From assembly GCF_900106975.1 (NCBI RefSeq), contig NZ_FNNU01000003.1:62001-126000 (forward strand): 64,000 bases of DNA. Reading direction: 5' to 3'. The stretch's first letter is position 1; every line of letters begins with the position of its first letter. Positions 10,830-18,654 of this stretch are shown here, piece by piece. The stretch is from Pseudomonas kuykendallii (GTDB lineage: Bacteria > Pseudomonadota > Gammaproteobacteria > Pseudomonadales > Pseudomonadaceae). The translations under genes and the position numbers were made by a program. The notes beneath the pieces are model-generated. The model worked only from the letters and a program-made list of their open reading frames with translations. It was not told the DNA's origin and ran no database searches.

Positions 10830-11667
10830 GCCAGGTATTGGCGTGCATCGATGATCCGCCCCCTCCGTGGTCGATTACGCGGCTTGGGCGGCACTGCGCC
10901 TGAGCGCGCCGCTGACCTTCCTGCACGTGCTCGACGAGCAGCGCTACCCGCGCGGCGATGCCGGCGGCAACCCCGGCCTGGGCGAGCGCGAGGCCCTGCT
11001 CAACGAACTCTCCTCGCTGGATGCCCAACGCAACCGCCTGGCCCTGGAAGACGGCCGCGTGCTGCTGCAGGAGGCCCGCCAGCGCGCCCACTCGGCGGGC
11101 GTTCCGATCGCCGAAACCCAGCAGCGCCACGGCGACCTGCTGCACAGCCTGAACGAGCTGCAGGGCGACACGCAGTTGCTGGTGATGGGCCGCCAGGGCG
11201 AGCGCAGCGGCGGCCACGCGCTGCAGATCGGCAGCCAGCTGGAGAACGTCATCCGCGCCGTGCCGCGCCCGATCCTGGTGGCGCCGAGCACGTTCCGCGT
11301 GCCGCGCCGGCTGATGCTCGCCTTCGACGGCAGCGTCACCGCGCGCCAGGCGGTGGCGACGCTGGCCTCCGGGCCGCTCTGCGAAGGCATGCCGATCCAC
11401 CTGGTGATGATCGGCGCCGACACCGGCGACAACTGGGCGCCGCTGGACAACGCGGCCGCGCGCCTGGCGTCCGCCGGCTATGACGTGCGCCAGGCGATTC
11501 GCCACGGCGAGGTCGTCTCCACGCTGCTCGCCTATCAGGAAGAGCACAGCATCGACGTGCTGGCGATGGGCGCCTACGGGCATTCGCGCATCCGCCAGTT
11601 CCTCGTCGGCAGCACCACCGGTGCGCTGCTGCGCTCCAGCAGCGGCGCCCTGCTGATCCTGCGCTGA
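10826..11667 (+). pseudogene. Universal stress protein (tandem UspA domains), single-base frameshift near the start
   Basis: This would encode about 280 residues with two UspA domains, a cytoplasmic stress protein type. The true start looks like ATG 10826 with GAAGGAG nine bases upstream, reading MSQVLACIDD. That frame is lost in a CCCCC run at 10859-10863. The family continuation (VVDYAAWAALRL) lies in the next frame and is open to 11667. One extra C in the run restores a single frame. Domain 1 ends with VMGRQGERSGG and domain 2 with the family ATP-loop type GAYGHSRIRQFLVGSTT. It could be a sequencing error, a recent null, or a slippage-prone switch. A GTG at 10867 without a visible ribosome site is a poor alternative start. 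Confidence 0.7.
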
Positions 11668-11826
11668 GGACCGCTGGTTCCCGGCAACGGCGCGCGCCCT
11701 CGATCCTGGGTTACCCTTCACGACGCTGCGACCCAAAGACGCAGCGTTGCGGCCCCGCCACGACCGGGAGCCATCGTCGACCCGTCGGCAGCGTCCACCG
11801 GCGCGCGCCACCACCAGGGGATGCCC

Positions 11827-12831
11827 ATGAAAATCGCCGTATTCAGCACCCAGCCCTACGACCGACGCTTCCTCGATGAGGCCAACCTGCAGAGCGACCC
11901 GAGCAACCCCTTCGAACTCGTCTACCAGGACGCCAGCCTGTCCGCCCGGACCGTGTCGCTGGCCCAGGGTTGCGAGGCGGTGTGCGTGTTCGTCAACGAC
12001 GTGCTCGACGCCGAGGTGCTCGAAGCGCTCGCCGGTTATGGCGTGCGCGCCGTGCTGCTGCGCTGCGCCGGTTTCAACAACGTCGACCTGCAGGCCGCCC
12101 ATCGCCTGGGCCTGTTCGTCGCGCGGGTGCCGGCCTACTCGCCGGAAGCCGTCGCCGAACACACCCTGGCGCTGGTGATGACCCTCAACCGGCACACCCA
12201 TCGCGCCTACAACCGCGTGCGCGAAGGCAACTTCATGCTCGACGGCCTGCTCGGCATCACCCTGCACGACAAGACCGTCGGCATCGTCGGCACCGGCAAG
12301 ATCGGCCTCGCCACCGCGCGCATCTTCAAGGGCCTGGGTTGCCGCGTGCTCGGCTACGACCCCTACCCTTCGGCGGATTTCCAGGCCGTCGGCGAGGTCG
12401 TGGAGCTGGACGATCTGCTCGGCGCATCCGACATCGTTTCGCTGCACTGCCCGCTGATGGACAGCACGCGGCACATGATCAACCGCGAGAGCATCCGGCA
12501 GATGAAACGCGGCGCGATGCTGGTGAACACCTCGCGCGGCGCGCTGATCGACACGCCGGCGGTGATCGCCGCGCTGAAGTCCAGGCAGCTGGGCTCGCTG
12601 GCCATCGACGTCTACGAGCAGGAGGCGCAGCTGTTCTTCCACGACCGCTCCGGCGACATCATCGACGACGACGTCTTCCAGCGTCTGATGACCTTCCCCA
12701 ACGTGCTGGTTACCGGCCACCAGGGCTTCTTCACCGAGGAAGCGCTGCGCGAGATCTCCGCGGTGACGCTGCACAACCTGAGCTGCCTGCGCGACGGCGT
12801 CGCCTGCGCCAACGTCGTTCCCGCGGTCTAA
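11827..12831 (+). CDS. ldhA: Fermentative D-lactate dehydrogenase
   Basis: A 334-residue NAD-dependent D-2-hydroxyacid dehydrogenase of the LdhA type, which reduces pyruvate to D-lactate. The Rossmann motif GTGKIG (about 152-157) starts the NAD domain. The catalytic trio is visible as Arg in the NTSRGALID loop, Glu in YEQE and His in TGHQGFFTEEAL. Two in-frame ATGs lie 6 bp apart; 11827 matches the usual MKIAVFS start and is better spaced from AGGGG. A lactate permease follows 10 bp later, so the pair probably serves lactate production and export, or exchange under low oxygen. Confidence 0.9.
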   Translation: MKIAVFSTQPYDRRFLDEANLQSDPSNPFELVYQDASLSARTVSLAQGCEAVCVFVNDVLDAEVLEALAGYGVRAVLLRCAGFNNVDLQAAHRLGLFVARVPAYSPEAVAEHTLALVMTLNRHTHRAYNRVREGNFMLDGLLGITLHDKTVGIVGTGKIGLATARIFKGLGCRVLGYDPYPSADFQAVGEVVELDDLLGASDIVSLHCPLMDSTRHMINRESIRQMKRGAMLVNTSRGALIDTPAVIAALKSRQLGSLAIDVYEQEAQLFFHDRSGDIIDDDVFQRLMTFPNVLVTGHQGFFTEEALREISAVTLHNLSCLRDGVACANVVPAV

Positions 12832-12841
12832 GGATCCCTCC

Positions 12842-14461
12842 ATGTGGCAACAAACCTACGATCCGCTGGGTAACGCCTACCTGTCCGCGTTGCTGGCCGC
12901 CGTGCCGATCCTGTTCTTCCTCTTCGCCCTCACCGTACTCAAGCTCAAGGGACTCAACGCGGCGCTGCTGACCCTGGCGATCTCGCTGGTGGGCACGCTG
13001 CTGCTGTTCGGCATGCCGCCGGCATCGATCCTCGCCGCCGCTGCGTTCGGCTTCCTCAGCGGGCTGTGGCCGATCGGCTACATCGTGCTGATGGCCGTCT
13101 GGCTGTACAAACTGGCGGTGAAGAGTGGCAAGTTCGAGGTGATCCGCGGCAGCATCGCGACCATCTCCGAGGACCAGCGCGCCCAGGTGATCCTCATCGC
13201 CTTCTGCTTCGGCGCCTTCCTCGAAGGGGCCGCCGGCTTCGGCGTGCCGATCGCGATCTGCGCGGCGCTGCTCGTCGAGCTGGGCTTCAATCCGGTCAAG
13301 GCGGCGATGCTCTGCCTGCTGGCCAACGCGGCCTCCGGCGCCTACGGCGCGATCGGCATTCCGGTGCTGGTCGGCGCCCAGCAGGGCGGCGTGGCGCTGG
13401 CCGACATGTCGCTGATGATGATCGCGATCATCCAGCTCTCCACGCTGTTCGTGCCGACCCTGCTGATCGCCGTGCTCGACGGCTGGCGCGGCGTGCGCGA
13501 GACCTGGCCGGTGCTGTTGCTGATCGGCGCGCTGTTCAGCGTGAGCCAGGCGCTGGTGCTGTACTTCCTCGGCCCGGAGCTGGCCGACATCGTGCCGCCG
13601 CTGCTGAGTATGGGCACGCTGGCCGCCTTCATGCAGTTCTGGCGACCGCGGCACATCTACCGCGAGGAAGGCGCACCGCCGTTGTCCTCGCAGCGCTGGG
13701 CGCTGCCCGCGGTGATCTCCGCCTGGTCGCCGTTCTACATCCTCACCGCGGTGATCCTGACCTGGAGCCTGCCGCCGTTCAAAGCCCTGTTCGCCGCCGG
13801 CGGACCGCTGGCGGCGACGGTGCTGAAGCTGCCGATCCCGTTCCTCGACCTGCGCATCGAGGAGTTGCCACCCATCGTCGCCGCGCCCCATGCGCTGCCG
13901 GCGGTATGGAACGTCGCCCTGATCAGCGCGCCGGGTACCGCCATCCTCATCGCGGTGATCCTCACCACGCTGTTCTCCTCGCGGCTGTCGCTGCGCAGTT
14001 CCGTGCACCAGCTGGAGAAGACCGTCAGCGAGCTGTGGCGGCCGATCTGCATGATCTCGCTGATCATGGCGGTGGCCTACATCGCCAACTTCTCCGGCGC
14101 CTCGTCGAGCATCGGCCTGAGCGTCGCCGAGAGCGGCAGGGTGTTCCCGCTGATCGCCCCGGCAATCGGCTGGCTCGGCGTGTTCATCACCGGCTCGGTG
14201 GTCAACAGCAATACCCTGTTCGCCCACCTGCAAGCGATCACCGCGACGCAGATCGGCACCAGCCAGGCGCTGCTGGTGGCGGCCAACACCTGCGGCGGGG
14301 TGATGGGCAAGCTGATCTCGCCGCAATCCATCGCCATCGCCGCCGCCGCGGTCGGCCAGGTCGGTGGCGAATCGCAGATCATGCGCACCACGCTGGGCTA
14401 CAGCCTGGCGCTGCTGGGCTACGTGTGCCTGTGGACGCTGGTGCTGTCGCTGCTGCTCTGA
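12842..14461 (+). CDS. lldP: L-lactate permease family transporter (LldP)
   Basis: A 539-residue LctP-family permease with about 12-14 membrane helices, carrying lactate (and glycolate in studied members) with protons. Diagnostic segments include the N-terminal WQQTYDPLGN, EGAAGFGVPIAICAALL (about 122-138) and LLANAASGAYGAIGIPV. Near the end are FITGSVVNSNTLFAHLQ and GGVMGKLISPQSIAIA. It is 10 bp downstream of ldhA, implying one operon. The usual catabolic partner lldD is absent here, so in this context the permease may move D-lactate made by LdhA. It converges on mlaA, with 9 bp between the stops. Confidence 0.92.
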   Translation: MWQQTYDPLGNAYLSALLAAVPILFFLFALTVLKLKGLNAALLTLAISLVGTLLLFGMPPASILAAAAFGFLSGLWPIGYIVLMAVWLYKLAVKSGKFEVIRGSIATISEDQRAQVILIAFCFGAFLEGAAGFGVPIAICAALLVELGFNPVKAAMLCLLANAASGAYGAIGIPVLVGAQQGGVALADMSLMMIAIIQLSTLFVPTLLIAVLDGWRGVRETWPVLLLIGALFSVSQALVLYFLGPELADIVPPLLSMGTLAAFMQFWRPRHIYREEGAPPLSSQRWALPAVISAWSPFYILTAVILTWSLPPFKALFAAGGPLAATVLKLPIPFLDLRIEELPPIVAAPHALPAVWNVALISAPGTAILIAVILTTLFSSRLSLRSSVHQLEKTVSELWRPICMISLIMAVAYIANFSGASSSIGLSVAESGRVFPLIAPAIGWLGVFITGSVVNSNTLFAHLQAITATQIGTSQALLVAANTCGGVMGKLISPQSIAIAAAAVGQVGGESQIMRTTLGYSLALLGYVCLWTLVLSLLL

Positions 14462-14470
14462 GCCAACGCC

Positions 14471-15304
14471 TCAGAGGCTGTCGCCGAGCGGCGTCGCGCA
14501 GCGCGCGTCGGCGCTGCTGTGGATGTCGCCCTGGCGCCCGTCGCTGACCAGCACCGCGCGGCGCTGGGCGATGGCGTCGCGCAGGGCGGCGTAGTAGTCC
14601 GGTTGCCGCTCCAGGCGCTCGGTGAGCGGCAGTGCCTCGGCGCGCCCGTCGACCACCCCGCCGACGGTACTCGCGGTCGCCAGTGCATCGTAGGTATCGC
14701 TGTCGATGCCACCCAGCGGGTCGAGCAGCATGCCCATCACCACGCCCAGGCTGTCGCGGCTGTTGTGGCTGCCGAGCAGCGGCAACTCGAGCACCGGGCC
14801 GTCGCCCACGCCCCAGACACCGAAGGTCTGGCCGAAATCCGCGCGGTGGTGCGGCATGCCCCAGCGCTCGGCGACGTCGACTATGCCCAGCACGCCGAAG
14901 ATCGTGTTCACGCCAAAGCGCCCGAGGGTGTTGGCTGAACGCTTGAAGTTGCCCTGCAACAGGTCGTTGACGAACACCTTGGGCTCGCCGAAGTTGTCGA
15001 CGAAGCCGTGCACGCCGCCGCGCACCGGCTCGGGAAGCTTCTCGTAGCCGCGTGCCACCGGCTTGAGCGCGTAGTCGTCCAGTACGCGATTGAAAGCGAA
15101 CAGCCCGCGGTTGACCGACTCGGCCGGGTCCTGCGCACTCGACAAGGCCGTGCAGCCGCCGGGCGCCACCTCCATCTGGGCGCAGCCGGACAGACACAGC
15201 AGCGCGAGCGCCGCCAGCGGCGGCAACGCCCGGCGCCGCAGCATCGATGGCTGGAAAGTCGCGCCGCGCGAAACCTCGGGAACACCGTTGCGTACTGCCT
15301 TCAT
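14471..15304 (-). CDS. mlaA: MlaA (VacJ) family outer-membrane lipoprotein
   Basis: A 277-residue lipoprotein of the Mla system, which removes mislocalised phospholipids from the outer leaflet of the outer membrane. It has an unusual 20-residue stretch before a standard lipoprotein signal with lipobox LSGC (Cys about 41). The MlaA core follows: DPAESVNRGLFAFNRVLDDY, then YEKLPEPVRGGVHGFVDN and GNTLGRFGVNTIFGVLG-like segments. The upstream start at 15304 was kept because GGGAGGG lies at good spacing, whereas the inner methionine at 15244 has no ribosome site. No mlaBCDEF genes are nearby, which is common for MlaA. Confidence 0.88.
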   Translation of the reverse strand: MKAVRNGVPEVSRGATFQPSMLRRRALPPLAALALLCLSGCAQMEVAPGGCTALSSAQDPAESVNRGLFAFNRVLDDYALKPVARGYEKLPEPVRGGVHGFVDNFGEPKVFVNDLLQGNFKRSANTLGRFGVNTIFGVLGIVDVAERWGMPHHRADFGQTFGVWGVGDGPVLELPLLGSHNSRDSLGVVMGMLLDPLGGIDSDTYDALATASTVGGVVDGRAEALPLTERLERQPDYYAALRDAIAQRRAVLVSDGRQGDIHSSADARCATPLGDSL

Positions 15305-15471
15305 CCTGCACCCTCCCGTTGATTGATCGGCGCAGAGTGCGGGTCGATTCTTGCTCGAAGATGTCCCGTTGATGTCGTCGCGGACGGATTGTTACCCGAT
15401 TGAAATATATGACCGGCGCCGCCCTTTGCCTTTAGATTGGCCGCTCGAACGGGGTAGCGGACAACCTGATA

Positions 15472-16179
15472 GTGAGCAGAATCCTGATCGTCGACGATGA
15501 CCTGGAAATCCTCGCCCTGCTGCAGAAATTCTTCTGCCGGCACGGCTATGACGTCGAGGTCGCCCGCGATGGTGCGAGCATGTGGAAAGCCATCGAACGG
15601 CAGGTGCCGGAACTGGTGATCCTCGACCTGATGCTGCCCGGCGAGGACGGCCTGTCGCTGTGCCAGCGGCTGCGCGCGGAGCAACGGGTGGCGATCCTCA
15701 TGCTCACCGCGATGGGCGAGCTGAGCGACCGCATCATCGGCCTCGAACTCGGCGCCGACGACTACCTGAGCAAGCCCTTCGACGCCCGCGAGTTGCTGGC
15801 GCGGGTACGCGCGGTGCTGCGCCGCGCCGGCGACGCCCGGCCCCCGCGCGACGACGCGCGCCCGTTGCTGGGGTTTTCCGGCTGGCAACTGGACGTCACC
15901 CGCCGCGAACTGCGTTCGCCGGAAGGGGTGATGATTCCGCTCTCCGGCGGCGAGTTCGACCTGCTGCTGGTGTTCGTCGAGCACCCGCAGCGCATCCTCA
16001 GCCGCGAGCAGTTGCTCGACCTCGCCCGCGGCCACGCGCACGACGCCATCGACCGCAGCATCGACGTCCAGGTCAGCCGCCTGCGGCGCAAGCTGGAGGC
16101 CGACGCCAAGCGTCCGGTGGTGATTCGCACGGTGCGCAACGGCGGCTACCTGTTCATCCCCGCGGTCAGCCGCCTGTGA
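15472..16179 (+). CDS. OmpR-family response regulator
   Basis: A 235-residue two-component regulator. The receiver domain (about 1-120) has the acidic pair DDD at 8-10, phospho-acceptor Asp 52 in LDLMLPGEDG and Lys 101 in LSKPF. The C-terminal winged helix (about 135-230) carries the OmpR-type DRSIDVQVSRLRRKLE. The start is GTG 15472, directly before the receiver strand. The stop overlaps the kinase GTG start (GTGA), so the two are translationally coupled. The signal and targets are unknown; the kinase/regulator pair has the OmpR-EnvZ architecture. Confidence 0.9.
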   Translation: MSRILIVDDDLEILALLQKFFCRHGYDVEVARDGASMWKAIERQVPELVILDLMLPGEDGLSLCQRLRAEQRVAILMLTAMGELSDRIIGLELGADDYLSKPFDARELLARVRAVLRRAGDARPPRDDARPLLGFSGWQLDVTRRELRSPEGVMIPLSGGEFDLLLVFVEHPQRILSREQLLDLARGHAHDAIDRSIDVQVSRLRRKLEADAKRPVVIRTVRNGGYLFIPAVSRL

Positions 16180-17507
16180 AGCGACGGGTACGGCCGCGCG
16201 ACACCATCGTTCGCTGGATCGCCCTGACCATCGCCCTGGCGATGCTCGTCTCGCTGGCGCTGAACGCGCTGTTCATCGAGGTCGCCGGGGTCTGGGCCAA
16301 GCCGCCGCTGACCCAGACCGGCCTGCTGGAGCAGGTCGCCGGCGTGGTCCGGGTGATCGAGGCCGCGCCGGGCGAACTGCGCCCACGCCTCGCCGACGCG
16401 GCCGGCAACCCGCTGTTCGCCGTGGAATGGCAGGCGCGGCGCGATGCCATCGCCACGCCGGCGGCGGACGATCCGGTGTTCCACGACGGCACGCGGACGA
16501 TGCGGCGCCTGCTCGGCGACCCCCAGAGGCGAGTGGAGGCCTTCGAGCCCGACGACTTCCCCGACGGCAGCAGCGCGCGCCGCTACCTGATGCTGGTGCA
16601 GCTGCAGGACGCCAGCTGGCTGGCCTTCACCACTCCGGCGCGCAGCTGGGGCCTCAACGCCACCGCCCGCGCGCTGGTGATCATCGGCCTCGCGCTGATC
16701 GCCGCGCTGTCGGTCGCGGCGATCGCCACCCGGCGGCTGGCGACGCCGCTGTTGAGCTTCGCCAAGGCCGCGCGGCGCTTCGGCGGCGACTTCCACGCCC
16801 CGCCGATCGAGGCCGTCGGCCCGCACGAAATCCGTCAGGCGATCCTCGCCTTCAATGCCATGCAGGCGCAGATCCGCCACTTCGTCGTCGACCGCACGCA
16901 GATGCTCGCGGCGATCTCCCACGACCTGCGCGCGCCGCTGACGCGGATGCGCCTGCGCGGCGAGTTCATCGACGACCCCGAGCAGCAGCACAAGCTGTTC
17001 CGCGACGTGGACGAGATGCAGGCGATGATCAACGCCGCGCTGGAGTTCTTCCGCGACGACGCGCGGCTGGAGCAGGCCACGCCGTTCGACCTGTCCGAGC
17101 TGCTGCTGACTCTGGTCGACGACTACCGCGACCAGGGCATCGAGGTGGCCTTCACGGGTCCGTCGGGACTGGTCTATCGCGGGCGCCCGCTGGGGCTCAA
17201 GCGCGCCCTGACCAACCTGCTGGAAAACGCGGTGAAGTATGCCCGCGAGCCGAGCATCGACCTCCAGGCGCTGCCGGGAACGCTGCTGATCCGCATCGAG
17301 GACCGCGGCCCGGGCATCGACGAGCAGCAACTGGAGGCGGTCTTCGCGCCCTTCTACCGGCTGGAGGCGTCGCGCAACAAAGCCACCGGTGGCGTGGGCC
17401 TGGGACTTTCCGCGGCGCGGGCGATCGTCCGCGAGCACGGCGGCGAGTTGCGCCTGAACAATCGTCCCGGTGGCGGCCTGCAGGCCTGCATCGAGCTGCA
17501 GGCGTGA
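16176..17507 (+). CDS. EnvZ-like sensor histidine kinase
   Basis: A 443-residue inner-membrane kinase. Helix one is at about 11-33, then a periplasmic domain at about 34-163 of no recognised fold. Helix two is at about 165-185, followed by HAMP, the H box with His 249 in ISHDLRAPLTRM, and an HATPase domain. The HATPase N box is NLLENAVKYA; G boxes are DRGPGID and GGVGLGLS. The H box wording (HDLRAPLTRMR) is EnvZ/RstB-like. The GTG start at 16176 overlaps the regulator stop. A perfect hairpin follows the stop at 17509-17527. Confidence 0.9.
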   Translation: MKRRVRPRDTIVRWIALTIALAMLVSLALNALFIEVAGVWAKPPLTQTGLLEQVAGVVRVIEAAPGELRPRLADAAGNPLFAVEWQARRDAIATPAADDPVFHDGTRTMRRLLGDPQRRVEAFEPDDFPDGSSARRYLMLVQLQDASWLAFTTPARSWGLNATARALVIIGLALIAALSVAAIATRRLATPLLSFAKAARRFGGDFHAPPIEAVGPHEIRQAILAFNAMQAQIRHFVVDRTQMLAAISHDLRAPLTRMRLRGEFIDDPEQQHKLFRDVDEMQAMINAALEFFRDDARLEQATPFDLSELLLTLVDDYRDQGIEVAFTGPSGLVYRGRPLGLKRALTNLLENAVKYAREPSIDLQALPGTLLIRIEDRGPGIDEQQLEAVFAPFYRLEASRNKATGGVGLGLSAARAIVREHGGELRLNNRPGGGLQACIELQA

Positions 17508-17508
17508 G

Positions 17509-17527
17509 GCGTGAGCAACGCTCACGC
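17509..17527 (+). terminator. Hairpin after sensor kinase gene
   Basis: Perfect 8-bp arms GCGTGAGC and GCTCACGC with a 3-base loop start 1 bp after the kinase stop. No T run follows, so Rho-independent termination is uncertain. Confidence 0.4.
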
Positions 17528-17623
17528 AGCGATCGGTGGACAGCCCGACCTCGCGCTGAAGCGAGTTTGCAATGCCGGACAGGTATGCTAGCCGACGCAT
17601 CCGCAAGGTTCGATGGGTAAAGC

Positions 17624-18241
17624 ATGTATCACGGGGAACGCTTCAATGCCTGGACCCACCTGGTCGGCGCCGCTCTGGCACTGGTCGGCGCGGTCTGGCT
17701 GCTGATTCTCGCGGCGCAGGACGGCACGCCGCGCAAGGTCGTGGCGGTGGCCATCTACGGTGTCACGCTGGTGCTGCTCTACAGCATTTCCACCGTCTAC
17801 CACAGCGTGCGCGGGCAGGCGAAGGTGGTGATGCGCAAGCTCGATCACCTGTCGATCTACCTGCTGATCGCCGGCAGCTACACGCCGTTCTGCCTGGTGA
17901 CGCTGCAAGGCGCCTGGGGCTGGACGCTGTTCGGCATCGTCTGGGGACTGGCGCTGGTTGGCATGCTGCAGGAGATCAAGCCGCGCTCCGAGGCACGCGT
18001 GCTGTCCATCGTGATCTACGCGGTGATGGGCTGGATCGTGCTGGTGGCGATTAAGCCGCTGATCGCCGCGCTCGGCCGCGAGGGCTTCATCTGGCTGGCC
18101 GCCGGCGGGGTGTTCTATACCGTCGGGATCATCTTCTTCGCCTTCGACAGCCGCTTCCGCCACTGGCACGGCATCTGGCACCTGTTCGTCATCGCCGGCA
18201 GCCTGCTGCACTTCGTGGCTATCTTCTTCTACGTGCTCTGA
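17624..18241 (+). CDS. trhA: TrhA / hemolysin III family membrane protein
   Basis: A 205-residue protein with seven predicted membrane helices of the hemolysin III/PAQR-like family. The characteristic residues are ERFNAWTHLVG at the N-terminus, YHSVRG with LDHLSIYLLIAGSYTPFCL in the middle, and FHHWHGIWHLFVIAGSLLHF-like histidines at the end (seen as FRHWHGIWHLF). E. coli TrhA has been connected to membrane-energetics homeostasis. The hemolysin name comes from an early Bacillus cereus clone and need not imply toxicity. It is a single gene flanked downstream by repeats. Confidence 0.87.
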   Translation: MYHGERFNAWTHLVGAALALVGAVWLLILAAQDGTPRKVVAVAIYGVTLVLLYSISTVYHSVRGQAKVVMRKLDHLSIYLLIAGSYTPFCLVTLQGAWGWTLFGIVWGLALVGMLQEIKPRSEARVLSIVIYAVMGWIVLVAIKPLIAALGREGFIWLAAGGVFYTVGIIFFAFDSRFRHWHGIWHLFVIAGSLLHFVAIFFYVL

Positions 18242-18654
18242 GCCAGGTGTTCGTGGCATGGGTAGCGGTGGGCTGAAGCCCACCCTACGCGCTGGGAGAT
18301 CACAGTTCCGTAGGGTGGGTTAGCGGCACACCATCACCGTCGGTTCACGCAAAAGCATCCGCCGCGTAACCCACCAGGGGAGCCAAGCTGGAAACCGAAT
18401 CCGAGTGGGTTGCGGCGCACAAGTCATTTCGTTCATCGCATCGACCGGCAGGCGCCTTCACCCACCCTACGCGGGGTGCGCTGTTACCCAGCGCTGAGGG
18501 CCGCAACCGGCATCTTTCCTGCAAGGTTCTTCGCGCCCTTGCCGCCAGGCCAGGTCGCCCGCACCTCGCTTTTGGCGTACCACGCCCCGGTATCGGCCGC
18601 TACAGCCCGCTGCGCTGGCGCAACGGCACCTCCTTCCGCTAGACGAGACGCTCA
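18242..18654. other. Repeat-rich intergenic region before the permease-ATPase fusion
   Basis: This 413-bp region holds CGTAGGGTG-family repeats in its first half (18268-18471). The last 100 bp contain an open plus-strand stretch ending in a TAG at 18640-18642, reading RYSPLRWRNGTSFR. It could be the decayed tail of a gene that once preceded the transporter, but I cannot identify it. Confidence 0.4.
18268..18471. repeat. CGTAGGGTG-family palindromic repeats
   Basis: The segment begins with GGGCTGAAGCCCACCCTACG (18270-18289). An inverted CGTAGGGTGGGTTAGCG head at 18309 and GTAACCCACC at about 18366 follow, and it closes with CCACCCTACG near 18471. These are divergent copies of the same repeat family seen at 25, 41, 52.5 and 59.8 kb. 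Confidence 0.75.

Noticed and set aside
15582-16175. Upstream extension of the sensor kinase frame through the response regulator gene
   Set aside because: The extension is the shifted-frame reading of the regulator; the GTG at 16176 overlapping the regulator stop gives a normal kinase start.
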